Shown piece by piece: positions 24,306-32,911 of a stretch of DNA of 43,876 nt (positions within the stretch are counted from its first letter, which is position 1; each line of letters opens with the position of its first letter). The stretch covers positions 1 through 43,876 of the forward strand of contig JAIPHP010000011.1 of assembly GCA_021735165.1 (NCBI GenBank), written 5' to 3'. The DNA comes from Candidatus Woesearchaeota archaeon. Its GTDB lineage: Archaea > Nanobdellota > Nanobdellia > Woesearchaeales > 21-14-0-10-32-9. The notes beneath the pieces are model-generated. The model made no database searches. It was not told the origin of the DNA and saw nothing but the letters and a program-made list of their open reading frames with translations. The translations under genes were made by a program, and so were the position numbers.

Positions 24306-24734
24306 TATAATGAAAATCGCTGCTCCGAGTCTGCTAAGAAACTAAAAGTTTCTTGCACACAGAAATCAAAAATGATTTCTTCGTGTATCTCCGCCCTAAA
24401 TGCACAGAAACAAAGTCTCTGGCACAACAAAAATGAACGAACATTTTTGTGTGCAATAAAAACAAAGTTTTTATTCGCATGCCAAAAATCAAAGATTTTT
24501 GAGCAGGACGGAGTATTACGACTCAGTCGCTTATCGCGATTCGCGAGAAACACAATAGTGTTTCTGTGCGCTATAAACTAAAGGTTTATACGCGTTCAGA
24601 TTGCGTGCTATCGACCTAAATGCACAGAAACAAAGATTTTTGTCCAGGTCGGGGTACGACAAAAGCAAAGCTTTTGTGTACAATAAATGCGAAGCATTTA
24701 TTTGTATTAAACCCCTTCCGCTGGCGCGCAATAA
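24306..24734. repeat. multi-hairpin intergenic array, copy B (longer)
   Basis: This 429-nt segment is a direct-orientation relative of copy A. The left parts (24306-24514 with 14868-15078) and right parts (24653-24734 with 15075-15154) are nearly identical; 24515-24652 is unique to B. CTCCGCCCT/AGGACGGAG (24389-24397 with 24505-24513, one mismatch) forms an outer stem around four hairpins. A second, shorter module starts with the same CCTAAATGCACAGAAACAAAG-like sequence and is closed by CGACCT/AGGTCG (24612-24617 with 24646-24651). In the right part B has perfect hairpins where A is decayed, for example CAAAAGC-AAA-GCTTTTG at 24660-24676. No credible gene is present. It separates the DUF212 gene from the vWA gene. 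Confidence 0.8.
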
Positions 24735-24768
24735 ATATATCAAAATACAGGAAATATTTACTGAGAAT

Positions 24769-25728
24769 TCACACCACTCTTCTATATATAGTATTTGCAA
24801 TTCCCCATTCAAAAAATAATAGTCCTAATGCTATTAATAGTCCAAGAAATGACAAGTCTATTTTTATGTATCCTTCTTTTGTGTTTTTTGTATATTCTTC
24901 GTATGCTTGTTTTAGTTCATCTGTATTAGTAACATAAATATAAGATCCATCGGTATCCTGTGCTATGGTTCTTAGTATATCTGCATCATAATTGCTACTT
25001 ATATTGTAATATTCTGGCAAATACCCTATTGGCCCTGTGTTTGTCCCCAGTCCTATCGTGTTTATTTTCACTTGATTTTCTTTTGCGTATCTTATTGCTT
25101 GTTTTACTGAATCCGATATGAATGCTCCAAGAGTATTTACTCCGTCAGAAACAAGTATTACTGTTTTTCCTTTATCAGATTCTGTTGCAAATAGATTTGT
25201 TGCAGTTATTATTGCGCCAGGTATATCTGTACCTCCTGTTTCTGAGATTTGCATTCCTTTTAATGCTACTTTTATATCTGATTTTTTTTCTGTTAAGGGC
25301 ATTTCTATTACTGTGCTTCCGGCAAAGCTTATTAAACCTATATTTGCTTGTGAGTCTAGTTCGTCCAAGAACATTTCCGCATATTCTTTTGACGCTGTGA
25401 ATCTTGAGGGTTTTATGTCTTGCGAAGTCATACTTGCACTTGAATCTATAGCGATTACAAAATTAACTTCATTTATTTGCCCTGTATGCCAAAGTGTTGC
25501 ACCTGCTACGCTCATTATAAGTGCGAACATTATTAGTATTCTCACAACTAAATGAGTCATATTTTTTGTTAATATTTTTTGGCCTGATATTCTTTTTAAT
25601 GCTTCAAAATTCGCAAATTTTATTGCTTTGGCTCTGCTTGATTTTAAAAACCAAAAATGCGTTACAATGAATAAAGGTATGCTTATTAAGAACCATAAAT
25701 ATATAGGGTTTTGAAATTGTAAGTACAT
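24769..25728 (-). CDS. BatA-like vWA domain membrane protein
   Basis: This 319-aa protein has two N-terminal membrane helices (about 9-28 and 60-80), a von Willebrand A domain (about 88-285), and a C-terminal helix (about 295-312). The MIDAS metal site is complete, with DSSAS (Asp95, Ser97, Ser99), the TGGTDIPG threonine and VSDGVNT. This is the layout of BatA-type proteins of the Bat/MoxR system, in which a membrane-bound vWA protein works with a MoxR chaperone-like AAA+ ATPase. It is the third gene of the MoxR-DUF58-vWA operon, starting 2 nt after the DUF58 stop. In DPANN-like genomes the target is unknown; envelope protein assembly is an inference from the surface genes nearby. Confidence 0.9.
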   Translation of the reverse strand: MYLQFQNPIYLWFLISIPLFIVTHFWFLKSSRAKAIKFANFEALKRISGQKILTKNMTHLVVRILIMFALIMSVAGATLWHTGQINEVNFVIAIDSSASMTSQDIKPSRFTASKEYAEMFLDELDSQANIGLISFAGSTVIEMPLTEKKSDIKVALKGMQISETGGTDIPGAIITATNLFATESDKGKTVILVSDGVNTLGAFISDSVKQAIRYAKENQVKINTIGLGTNTGPIGYLPEYYNISSNYDADILRTIAQDTDGSYIYVTNTDELKQAYEEYTKNTKEGYIKIDLSFLGLLIALGLLFFEWGIANTIYRRVV

Positions 25729-25730
25729 TT

Positions 25731-26627
25731 TTATTCTACTCTTTTTCCTCTTCTTCTAAAAAAAGTTGTTAGTTTCTCTAAATAATCTTCATTGGTTTTT
25801 AATAGTAGGAAATCTCCTTTGCTTTTTTTGAATACGTCTGATACGTATTTTTCTTGATCTAAGTTTTTTTGCTTATATTGTTTTGCAAATTTTTTTGTGT
25901 CTACATAAATGTTTTCATTATTATAAGGATTTTTTAGTAGTACTTGTCCTCCTGTTTCTGGAAATTCTCTATCTCTTGGATCTTTTATCATAAGCCCTAT
26001 CATTTCGTAATTATCAGACATTGTTTTTATGTACCTATCCCATCCATTTTTAAAACCGAGAAAATCAGATATTATTATGATTACTGCTTTTTGATTAACG
26101 AAATTTTTTGTCATAAGCATTGCTTTTGCAAAGTCTAGATTGCCTCCGTAGTTTTCTGGATTTATTAGACTGCTTTCTATGTTTTTTAGTACCTCCACAC
26201 CTATATTGGGGTATACGCTACTTATGAATTTATCTGTAAACATTGCAAGCCCTATTGCATCTCCTGCTTTGTTTATTGCGTCTGCTAATATGTATATCAT
26301 TTCTGCAGCGTATTCACATTTTAGTTTTTCTGTTGATGTAAAAAGCATAGAATCGCTTACATCAAACAAAAAGAATACTGTAAAGTTTTTGTAGTCTTCA
26401 AATTCTCTTACTAGCGTTTCTTTTGCTCTAAGGCTTGCTTTCCAATCTATAAGTGATGCGTCATCACCATAAACATATTTTCTAAATCCTGCAAATTCTA
26501 TGCCTCGTCCTTTGAATACTGTCGCCCACTCCCCTTCTAAAGTTCTTGATAGTACATCTCTTCTTGCATTTACTTCTAGTTTTTTTAGTCCTGGGGCTAA
26601 GTCTAATTTTATTTCTTTGATGGGCAT
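25731..26627 (-). CDS. DUF58 domain protein (vWA-like)
   Basis: This 298-aa soluble protein carries the DUF58 signature GRGIEFAGFRKYVYGDDASLIDWKASLRA (residues about 40-67), followed by VREFED. A vWA-like domain with MIDAS motif DVSDSM (Asp89, Ser91, Ser93) and IIIISDFLG comes next. DUF58 proteins are the usual partner between MoxR ATPases and vWA membrane proteins, probably acting as an adaptor for metal-dependent interaction with a client. It starts 4 nt after the MoxR stop and ends 2 nt before the BatA-like gene, so translation is probably coupled. No signal peptide. Confidence 0.92.
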   Translation of the reverse strand: MPIKEIKLDLAPGLKKLEVNARRDVLSRTLEGEWATVFKGRGIEFAGFRKYVYGDDASLIDWKASLRAKETLVREFEDYKNFTVFFLFDVSDSMLFTSTEKLKCEYAAEMIYILADAINKAGDAIGLAMFTDKFISSVYPNIGVEVLKNIESSLINPENYGGNLDFAKAMLMTKNFVNQKAVIIIISDFLGFKNGWDRYIKTMSDNYEMIGLMIKDPRDREFPETGGQVLLKNPYNNENIYVDTKKFAKQYKQKNLDQEKYVSDVFKKSKGDFLLLKTNEDYLEKLTTFFRRRGKRVE

Positions 26628-26631
26628 TTTT

Positions 26632-27645
26632 TTATACTATTCTTACTTTTTGCAGTATTTCTTCTATGATGTCATCAGGAGTTATGTCTTCTGCTTGTCC
26701 TTCGAAGTTTATTAGAATTCTGTGTCTTAAGACGTTTGCGACTATTTTTTTTACGTGGTCCGGCGTAACTTGAGGTTGATTTTCTAGTAGTGCTCTTGCT
26801 TTGCTTGTTATAAACATTGCTATGCTTGCTCTTGGTGAAGCGCCAAATGCTATGTATTTTCCTTTTTGTATATTATATTTTTTTGGGTTTCTTGTAGAGT
26901 CTACTAGTCTTACTATGTATTCTTCTATTTTTTTGTCTGTATGTATTTTTTTTGTTATCATTTGAGCAGTTAATATTTCATCAGGAGTCATTAGAGGGTT
27001 TAGTTCGAAGTCTTCAAATTTTCTTAGAGTCATATTTGTTCTTAATATTTGTCTTTCTTCTTCATTGTCAGGGTATAGCATTTCTATTTTGTATAGGAAT
27101 CTGTCTAGTTGTGCTTCCGGAAGTTTGTAGGTTCCTATTTGTTCTAGTGGGTTTTGTGTGGCCATTACAAAAAATGGGTCTGGCAATTTGAATGTTTCTT
27201 TTCCTATTGTGACTTGTTTTTCCTGCATTGCTTCAAGAAGTGCTGATTGTACTTTTGGAGGACTTCTGTTTATTTCATCTCCTAGTACAAAGTTTGCAAA
27301 GACAGGTCCTTTTACTGTGTAGAATCCTTTTCCTTCTTCGTATGTTGTTATTCCTAATATATCTGTAGGTAATAAATCTGGTGTGAATTGTATTCTTGAA
27401 AAACTGCATCCTGATATTTTTGCTAGTGTTTTAATTAGGAGTGTTTTTCCAACTCCAGGGATTCCTTCAACGAGTACGTGTCCGTCAGAGAGCAATGCTT
27501 CTATTAGTGCGGTAACCATTTTTTCTTGGCCGACAAAGATTTTTGATATTTCTTTTCTAATTAGTTGAAGTTTTTCTTGGTATGGTTCTATTTCTTTCTT
27601 TATTTCTTTTAATTTTTGTTCAGAAATTTTTTGTGATTCTACCAT
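26632..27645 (-). CDS. MoxR-family AAA+ ATPase
   Basis: This 337-aa ATPase has Walker A GIPGVGKT at 61-68, Walker B FVLGDEINR with Asp123-Glu124, the MoxR insertion-type sequence SPPKVQSALLEAMQEKQVTIG, sensor 1 MATQNPLE, and a C-terminal lid with ASPRASI. MoxR proteins act as chaperones, often for metal-centre insertion or complex assembly with vWA partners. Here it is the first gene of a three-gene MoxR/DUF58/vWA operon. Upstream TATA-like AAAAAATTATAG (about 27670-27681) lies in the region shared with a divergent Lys-rich protein. Family assignment is firm; client unknown. Confidence 0.95.
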   Translation of the reverse strand: MVESQKISEQKLKEIKKEIEPYQEKLQLIRKEISKIFVGQEKMVTALIEALLSDGHVLVEGIPGVGKTLLIKTLAKISGCSFSRIQFTPDLLPTDILGITTYEEGKGFYTVKGPVFANFVLGDEINRSPPKVQSALLEAMQEKQVTIGKETFKLPDPFFVMATQNPLEQIGTYKLPEAQLDRFLYKIEMLYPDNEEERQILRTNMTLRKFEDFELNPLMTPDEILTAQMITKKIHTDKKIEEYIVRLVDSTRNPKKYNIQKGKYIAFGASPRASIAMFITSKARALLENQPQVTPDHVKKIVANVLRHRILINFEGQAEDITPDDIIEEILQKVRIV

Positions 27646-27759
27646 ATTTGTTCATCGGCTGTTGATGTTTAAAAAATTATAGTTCCATTTTCAAATGGTA
27701 ACAATTTATTTTGTTTTATTATGGAAAAGTTTAAATATCGCCTTTGTTGAATTATTTGT
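27646..27759. promoter_or_regulatory. divergent promoter with small palindrome (MoxR operon / Lys-rich protein)
   Basis: On the plus strand AAGTTTAAATATC (27728-27740) is centred 25 nt before the ATG at 27760 and suggests leaderless transcription. On the minus strand a TATA-like element lies near 27670-27681 before the ATG at 27645. Between them is a palindrome CCATTT-TC-AAATGG (27685-27698), a candidate regulator site. Confidence 0.5.
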
Positions 27760-28815
27760 ATGGAAAGGGAAAGAGGTGAAGACGTTAAGGCTAACTCTAA
27801 AGTTTCTAAGCTTATGTTGGCTGATTTGACTAAGAAGAAAATTGATTATTATCTTTCTAAGAATTTTATTACTGATGTCGAGGTTTATTCTGTTTTTAAG
27901 GAGTTTTTTTCTGAGATGCTAGAAATTAGGTATGAATTTACTTGTTTGGAGTTAAAGGAAGAATTAAATAAAGTTTTTTTAGAGGATTCTGTTGAACGAG
28001 ATGTTTTGTTGTTTATTGATGATATTCGTGCGGTTGAGTATCAGGAAGAGCCTTTTGGTCAGGATAAACTTAAGGAGCTTTTGAAAAGATTGAAACACAT
28101 CGTTGATGCTTTAGTTATTCATGAAAAAAAGAATTCTAAAAGTTTTTTTGCGTTTTTATTTGGAAAAAAACAGAAACCTGTTAAAGATTCTTCAAAAAAT
28201 TTACTAGAAGGAACTAAAGATAATTATTTTTCTGATTCTGAAGTTAAAGTTAAAAAAGAGTTTTCTCTCAAAGATAACGATAGTAAAAAGGAAAACATAA
28301 ATTCTTATAACAAAAAAGCAGATAAAGATCCTTCTACTAATGAAGATTATGATAATCGTGAAAATGATGCGACTTTAAATACGGGAGTTGTTCGTAAAGT
28401 TTTGGATAAAGACAAAGAAAAGAATCCTGTTTTAGATTATGAGATTCCAGAAGACGATTGGACTGCTACTCCGAAGAAGAATAAAAAATTGAGCAAGAAA
28501 GATAAGGAATTAGACAAAAAAGATAAGGATTTAAGTGTTAAGAGTAAAAATATAAAAAACAAGAAAAATGTTAAAAGGACTAGTAAAGCTACTACTAAAA
28601 AGTCAGAGAAAAAGAGTGCTAAGAATTCTCACAATAACAACAATAACAATAATAAGTCTTTATCTGTTATGATAAAAGATGCTAAAAAGCTTAAAGATAA
28701 GAAAAAATTATTAGAGTCTTACAAATTAATTCTTGAAAAATATAATGGTTTGAGTGCTTCTGAGCAAGATAAGTATTTTGATTCTGTAAATAAATTATAT
28801 GAAAAGGTCAAATGA
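27760..28815 (+). CDS. Lys/Asp-rich protein with two helical domains, divergent from MoxR
   Basis: This 351-aa protein has an N-terminal helical domain (about 15-125, rich in conserved-looking hydrophobics such as YSVFKEFFSEMLEIRYEF). A long charged linker follows (about 130-300, Lys/Asp/Asn/Ser), with a pure Asn run near 290-297. It ends in a helical hairpin (300-351: KKKLLESYKLILEKYNGLSASEQDKYFDSVNKLYEKVK). The last motif is of the Y-x-x-L-x-x-x-x-x-x-Y-x-x-V-x-x-L-Y type that recurs in DPANN proteins of unknown role. No signal peptide is seen, so it is probably cytoplasmic. It is divergently transcribed from the MoxR operon across a shared region, which hints at a related function. Not recognised by family. 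Confidence 0.75.
   Translation: MERERGEDVKANSKVSKLMLADLTKKKIDYYLSKNFITDVEVYSVFKEFFSEMLEIRYEFTCLELKEELNKVFLEDSVERDVLLFIDDIRAVEYQEEPFGQDKLKELLKRLKHIVDALVIHEKKNSKSFFAFLFGKKQKPVKDSSKNLLEGTKDNYFSDSEVKVKKEFSLKDNDSKKENINSYNKKADKDPSTNEDYDNRENDATLNTGVVRKVLDKDKEKNPVLDYEIPEDDWTATPKKNKKLSKKDKELDKKDKDLSVKSKNIKNKKNVKRTSKATTKKSEKKSAKNSHNNNNNNNKSLSVMIKDAKKLKDKKKLLESYKLILEKYNGLSASEQDKYFDSVNKLYEKVK
28632..28656 (+). repeat. AAC/AAT microsatellite encoding poly-Asn
   Basis: Mixed AAC and AAT triplets encode seven or eight consecutive Asn in the charged linker of the Lys-rich protein. Length variation here would change linker length without shifting the frame. Confidence 0.7.
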
Positions 28816-28845
28816 TTTTTTTAATTTTAAATTGAAAAGAAAATT

Positions 28846-31800
28846 TTACTTTTGTTCCGTTATTATTTTTCTAAATGCAGCAACTACATAGAATGCTATC
28901 GTTAATATTAATAGAACTCCTGATCCTATGACTAGTTTTTCAGCATTAGTTCCTATGAAATCAAAGCTTTTATCTATAATACTAGGAGTTTCTCGCCTCA
29001 TTATTTTTTCTTCATTTATTAAGAATTTACAGCCATTTATCACTCCGTTAACTAAATTTAGCGATTGCTCATAATCTAATGATTTTAATGCTCTGTCTGC
29101 TCTTTCAAGAAGATCTGTTAATTCTCTGCATTCAGGGTTTTCTGAGAGCATGTCTCTTGCAAATGTTACTTTTGCTTCTATTTCTTTTCCTTCATTTGTT
29201 TGTTCCATTGAGTTTATTAGTATTGTTGTGGAATCAACAAAATTTGGTTCTTGTACTGATGCATATATTGTAATTTCAAATGGTCCGTCTGTTCTATAGT
29301 TTGTTATGCTTAGGTCTGTTTCTACTTGAGACCCTGGAGTTATTATGTTAAAGTATGTTTTGTCAAATTTGTACGTTATGTTATTTTGTAGAGCCATTGA
29401 AGCATTTATATAAACGCCTTTAATTTCTTCTTCCCAAGTATTTAGTATTTTTATAGGTATGTGTATTGTTTTGTTTGCATATGTATCTACGTTTGCAGGC
29501 GCTATTATTTTTATTGGTTTTGGCGTTTCTACTTCTTCTTCTATAGGCACTGTTATTACTCTAGTATTTGTTCTTGATCCTCCGCTACTTGCTCCGCTAC
29601 TAGTGCCTGTCTCTGGTGTTGCGCCTATTACTGTCATTGTTACTTGATCGCTTAATACAGATTCTCCGTATGGATCTGTAGCGTTAAATACTATCACGCA
29701 ACTTCCTGTTTCTGTTGGTGTTACTCTTAGAGTGTCTTGTGTGAATGAAAATGTTGCTAGCGAACATAGTTCTGGATTCATCACTGAGTATGTTAGTTGG
29801 CTTGTTTCATTGTCTTCTGAACGTATTTTTCCATCTGGTGTTTGTGGAAATATGTCATCATCTGGATCGTAGAATCTTTGTGTTAAATTTCTGTAATTCA
29901 TGTAGTTTACGAATTCTGAAGAATAATTTACAGATAAGTCTTCTAGTGTATCGTGGTTGTATTGCGGTGGTCTGTTTATGTTTGTTACATTTATTTGCCA
30001 TGTGAAATTTGTTGTGGAGTATCTTATGTCTTCCGCGATCAGCGTAATATTGTATAGTCCAGAACTCCAAAAATCGTATTCTATTGTTAGATTTGTATTT
30101 GTGTTTTGCGTCGTGTTTGTTATTGTTTTATTTAGTTGTCCGTTGATGTACCAAGCATATGTTAGGTTGTTATTAAGTATTGTTGTATCATTTTCTATTA
30201 TTGCATCATATATTAGAGTCGTATTTTCAGGTATTGTTAAATTCATATGTTTTGTTTGGTATATTGTTGCATTTGTAAAGTTATTTAGTGTTTCATTTAG
30301 CGTTTCGTTGTAATAGGGTTTTATATAGTGAATTATTGGGGGCGTACTTGAATCTAGTACCGTAAATGATATGTTTTGTTGTGTTGATGCATTATTTGAA
30401 TCTGTCAATATCAGATTTAACCATTGCGTTCCTGTTGTGTTGGCTTTAAATTTTAATTCAAATGAGTCTTGTCCTGTTTTTGTTATGTTTATTAGATCAA
30501 AGTTTTCTGATGTTTCGTTGTATGTCATTGACAGAGTTTCGTTTGCGTATGTTGAATTTAGTAGTAAGTCGTAGTCCGTTACGTTTATGTTCTTTGTGTG
30601 TATTATGTTTTTTACAATTGTGCCCATTGTTAATGTATCTGATATGTTGTCTTTGTTTTGGTCAAAAATAGGGTAATCGTTTTCGTTTAGTATTTGCATA
30701 GTTATTATTGCAGTACTTATATTTGGCCTTGATGAATTGAGTTCGTCGTATGTGTTTATTGTTATGTTATGGAACCCTACTTGATCGTTTGCTAATCTGT
30801 TTGTTGTTTGAGTCATGTTTATTAATGATGTCTGATTGTTCATGTAATTTGAGTAGTTGTTTGTTATTGTTGTAATATTATATATTGTTGAGTTGAATTC
30901 TGTGTGACTTTCTATTGTTATGTTTATTGATTCGTTATTTCTTTCTAGTATGTTAAAGTATATTTCTATTGTGTCTGATTGGTTGAATGTATAGTTTGTT
31001 TGGTTTATTGTTATTTCTGGGGCTGTGTTGTTTATTACTGTTATGTTCATTATTCTTGATGAGTTGTATTCATTGTCTGTTACAGTTATGTTAAAGGACC
31101 AGTTTCCTACGTATGATTCGTTTGTTGGATTTATCGTTATTGTGTTTGTTTCGTTGTTTATTGTTAGGAAGGTTGTGTCGTTTGAAGTATATGTTAGATT
31201 TGCTGTGTTTTCTGCGTCGTAGGTATATGAATCTATGTCTGTTGCGTTTATTTTGTATTGCACTGTTGAATAGAGGTGTACGTTTAGGTGCGTTATGTTT
31301 CCTGATTCGCTTTCTTCATGTAGTTCGGGGGGGTCGTTTGTATTCGTTAGGTTTAAAGTGTATATTTGTGATGTTGATCCTGAATCGTCATCTTGTAAGG
31401 TTATATTTACTGTTCTGCATGCTATGTGGGTGTTGTTTAGTGTCATGTTTATTAGTGCTGTTGAGTTGATTGCTGAGTTGTTTTTTGTTTCTATTGTCCA
31501 TGGCCAGTTGTTTTGGCATAGTTGTGTTGCATTTGTTAAAGGGGTTATTGACCATGTTAGATTGTTTTCTGTGTCTGTATCGTTTCCATATAATGTGTTT
31601 GTGTATAGTAATCCTTGTGTTCCGTTTTGTATTGATGCGTTAGTGATTATTTCGGGGTAGTGGTTTGTTCTGTTTATTATTAATTGAAAAGTGTATGTTG
31701 TAGGGGGCACTGTTGCGTTCCATCCGTAGTTGTCTGTTATGTTTATTTGTATTGTCCAGTTTCCTACGTGTGCGTTTGTTGGTGCTCCGTTTTGTGTTGA

Positions 31801-32676
31801 GAAGTTTATTTTTGATTGTGTTTGGCTTGTGTTATGTATGTTTATTAAGTTGGGAAATGCGTTGTTTAGGTCCGAGCTTAGTGTGAAGTTGTATGGTGTG
31901 TTTGTTTCTTCGTCTGTTCCTATAAGTGTGTATTCCCAAGTTGTGTCTGCGTTTATGGTTATTATTGGGGAAGGCAGCGTTGAAAAGTTTGCTTGGTCGT
32001 TTTGAGGTATTACTGTGAAATTTACTCTTAAGTATTCTCCTTCTCCTGGACTGTTGTCTTCTGCAAAGAAGCTTATGAATTTGCTGTATGGACTTTCTGG
32101 GCTTGTTAGGTCATCGTTAGTTGGGGTGCAAGTAAAGTTTCCGTTTGTGTAGTCAAAGGTTGTGCTTATTCCACATATTGTTCCAGCGTGAGCGTAGGTT
32201 ATTTGGTCGTTGTCTGGGTCTGTTGAATTTATGAATAGGCCATATGTGTTGTCTTCATATACCAATATTGTGCTTCCTTGGTTTTGGTTTGTGGAATTAT
32301 ATAGTGTTGGTACTAGGGGCAGGCTGTTTATTATTGTTGTTGAGGCTGATTGATTTGTTTCGTGTGTTGAGTTTTGTATTGTTATGTTGCAGTGCCAGAT
32401 TTCTCCTTTGGTGGTGTTTGCGGAGTTGAGTGTGCTTGGGTTTGTTGCTGGGTTTTCTGTTAATATCAGTTGAGTTCCGTTGTACCAGTTTATGATTGTG
32501 TTTGTCGTGTCTGGCGATGATGTCCAGTTGCATATTAGGTCTTCTGTTGTGTAAGAAGTTCCCGTTCCTGAGTTTATTTGAGGGTTTTGTGTGAAGTTTA
32601 GGGACAGGGTTGAGTATGTTATTATTATTAGCACTAGTAAATATATTATTGTGGTTGTTTTGTTTCTTGTTTTCAT
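28846..32676 (-). CDS. giant cell-surface protein with cadherin-like/Ig-like repeats
   Basis: The 1276-aa protein has a signal peptide (about 1-27), about 1000 residues of beta-sandwich repeats, a Gly/Ser linker (SGASSGGS), a NEW3-like domain, then a helical stretch and a C-terminal membrane helix (about 1248-1268, LVIGSGVLLILTIAFYVV) with a short basic tail. Repeats contain cadherin/He_PIG-like phrases such as IDSYTYDAENTANLTYT and NVTDYDLLLNS, and DPDDD or DTDTENN acidic clusters suggest calcium binding. It is loaded with N-x-S/T sequons, consistent with N-glycosylation. Its ATG overlaps the stop of a 40-aa ribbon-helix-helix gene (ATGA), so it is probably the third gene of a self-regulated operon. 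Likely an adhesin or S-layer-associated protein; function not testable here. Confidence 0.85.
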   Translation of the reverse strand: MKTRNKTTTIIYLLVLIIITYSTLSLNFTQNPQINSGTGTSYTTEDLICNWTSSPDTTNTIINWYNGTQLILTENPATNPSTLNSANTTKGEIWHCNITIQNSTHETNQSASTTIINSLPLVPTLYNSTNQNQGSTILVYEDNTYGLFINSTDPDNDQITYAHAGTICGISTTFDYTNGNFTCTPTNDDLTSPESPYSKFISFFAEDNSPGEGEYLRVNFTVIPQNDQANFSTLPSPIITINADTTWEYTLIGTDEETNTPYNFTLSSDLNNAFPNLINIHNTSQTQSKINFSTQNGAPTNAHVGNWTIQINITDNYGWNATVPPTTYTFQLIINRTNHYPEIITNASIQNGTQGLLYTNTLYGNDTDTENNLTWSITPLTNATQLCQNNWPWTIETKNNSAINSTALINMTLNNTHIACRTVNITLQDDDSGSTSQIYTLNLTNTNDPPELHEESESGNITHLNVHLYSTVQYKINATDIDSYTYDAENTANLTYTSNDTTFLTINNETNTITINPTNESYVGNWSFNITVTDNEYNSSRIMNITVINNTAPEITINQTNYTFNQSDTIEIYFNILERNNESINITIESHTEFNSTIYNITTITNNYSNYMNNQTSLINMTQTTNRLANDQVGFHNITINTYDELNSSRPNISTAIITMQILNENDYPIFDQNKDNISDTLTMGTIVKNIIHTKNINVTDYDLLLNSTYANETLSMTYNETSENFDLINITKTGQDSFELKFKANTTGTQWLNLILTDSNNASTQQNISFTVLDSSTPPIIHYIKPYYNETLNETLNNFTNATIYQTKHMNLTIPENTTLIYDAIIENDTTILNNNLTYAWYINGQLNKTITNTTQNTNTNLTIEYDFWSSGLYNITLIAEDIRYSTTNFTWQINVTNINRPPQYNHDTLEDLSVNYSSEFVNYMNYRNLTQRFYDPDDDIFPQTPDGKIRSEDNETSQLTYSVMNPELCSLATFSFTQDTLRVTPTETGSCVIVFNATDPYGESVLSDQVTMTVIGATPETGTSSGASSGGSRTNTRVITVPIEEEVETPKPIKIIAPANVDTYANKTIHIPIKILNTWEEEIKGVYINASMALQNNITYKFDKTYFNIITPGSQVETDLSITNYRTDGPFEITIYASVQEPNFVDSTTILINSMEQTNEGKEIEAKVTFARDMLSENPECRELTDLLERADRALKSLDYEQSLNLVNGVINGCKFLINEEKIMRRETPSIIDKSFDFIGTNAEKLVIGSGVLLILTIAFYVVAAFRKIITEQK

Positions 32677-32795
32677 TTTGTTTTTTTCTCCAAGATTTCT
32701 ATTATCAGGTTTTTTAGAGTTGTGTCTTTTTCTAGTGCTTCAAATTTTAGCTTTTTGTGAAGTTCTGGTTTTATTTGTATGTTTATGTTTGTCAT
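32673..32795 (-). CDS. 40-aa ribbon-helix-helix-like protein (paralogue 2)
   Basis: This small gene encodes 40 aa, from MTNINIQIKPELHKKLKF through EALEKDTTLKNLIIEIL to a basic end. A short beta strand followed by two helices matches the ribbon-helix-helix (Arc/CopG-like) DNA-binding fold, here at the minimal length. The stop TGA overlaps the ATG of the giant surface protein (ATGA). It is 2 nt downstream of its paralogue, with which it shares EKDTTLKNLIIE, the strand-1 motif NINIQI and a 31-nt stretch of identical DNA. The two are a recent duplication. As RHH proteins dimerise, homo- or heterodimers may repress the operon. Confidence 0.75.
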   Translation of the reverse strand: MTNINIQIKPELHKKLKFEALEKDTTLKNLIIEILEKKTK

Positions 32796-32797
32796 TT

Positions 32798-32911
32798 TTA
32801 TTTTCCTAAATATTCTATTATTAGATTTTTTAGAGTTGTGTCTTTTTCTAGTGCTTTGTATTTTAGTTTTTTGTGTAATTGTTCAGGTATTTGTATGTTG
32901 ATATTTGGCAT
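32798..32911 (-). CDS. 37-aa ribbon-helix-helix-like protein (paralogue 1)
   Basis: This small gene encodes 37 aa starting MPNINIQIPEQLHKKLKYK, then ALEKDTTLKNLIIEYLGK. It has the strand-helix-helix layout of ribbon-helix-helix regulators. Helix 1 is QLHKKLKYKALE and helix 2 is TLKNLIIEYL. An in-frame ATG 6 nt upstream (32917) is the alternative start (39 aa). A TATA box (CTTTATATAC, 32934-32943) is about 22-28 nt upstream of these ATGs, so the mRNA is leaderless or nearly so. It is the first of three genes leading to the giant surface protein. It could equally be a bare antitoxin-like protein, but no toxin is adjacent. Confidence 0.75.
   Translation of the reverse strand: MPNINIQIPEQLHKKLKYKALEKDTTLKNLIIEYLGK

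Noticed and set aside
24306-24734. Possible CRISPR array because of the near-regular spacing
   Set aside because: There is no constant repeat separated by unique spacers; each hairpin stem has its own sequence, and no cas gene is present.
28846-32676. Many plus-strand frames opposite the giant surface protein
   Set aside because: These are antisense shadows of Asn/Thr-rich codons with Leu/Val/Phe-rich translations and no start signals.
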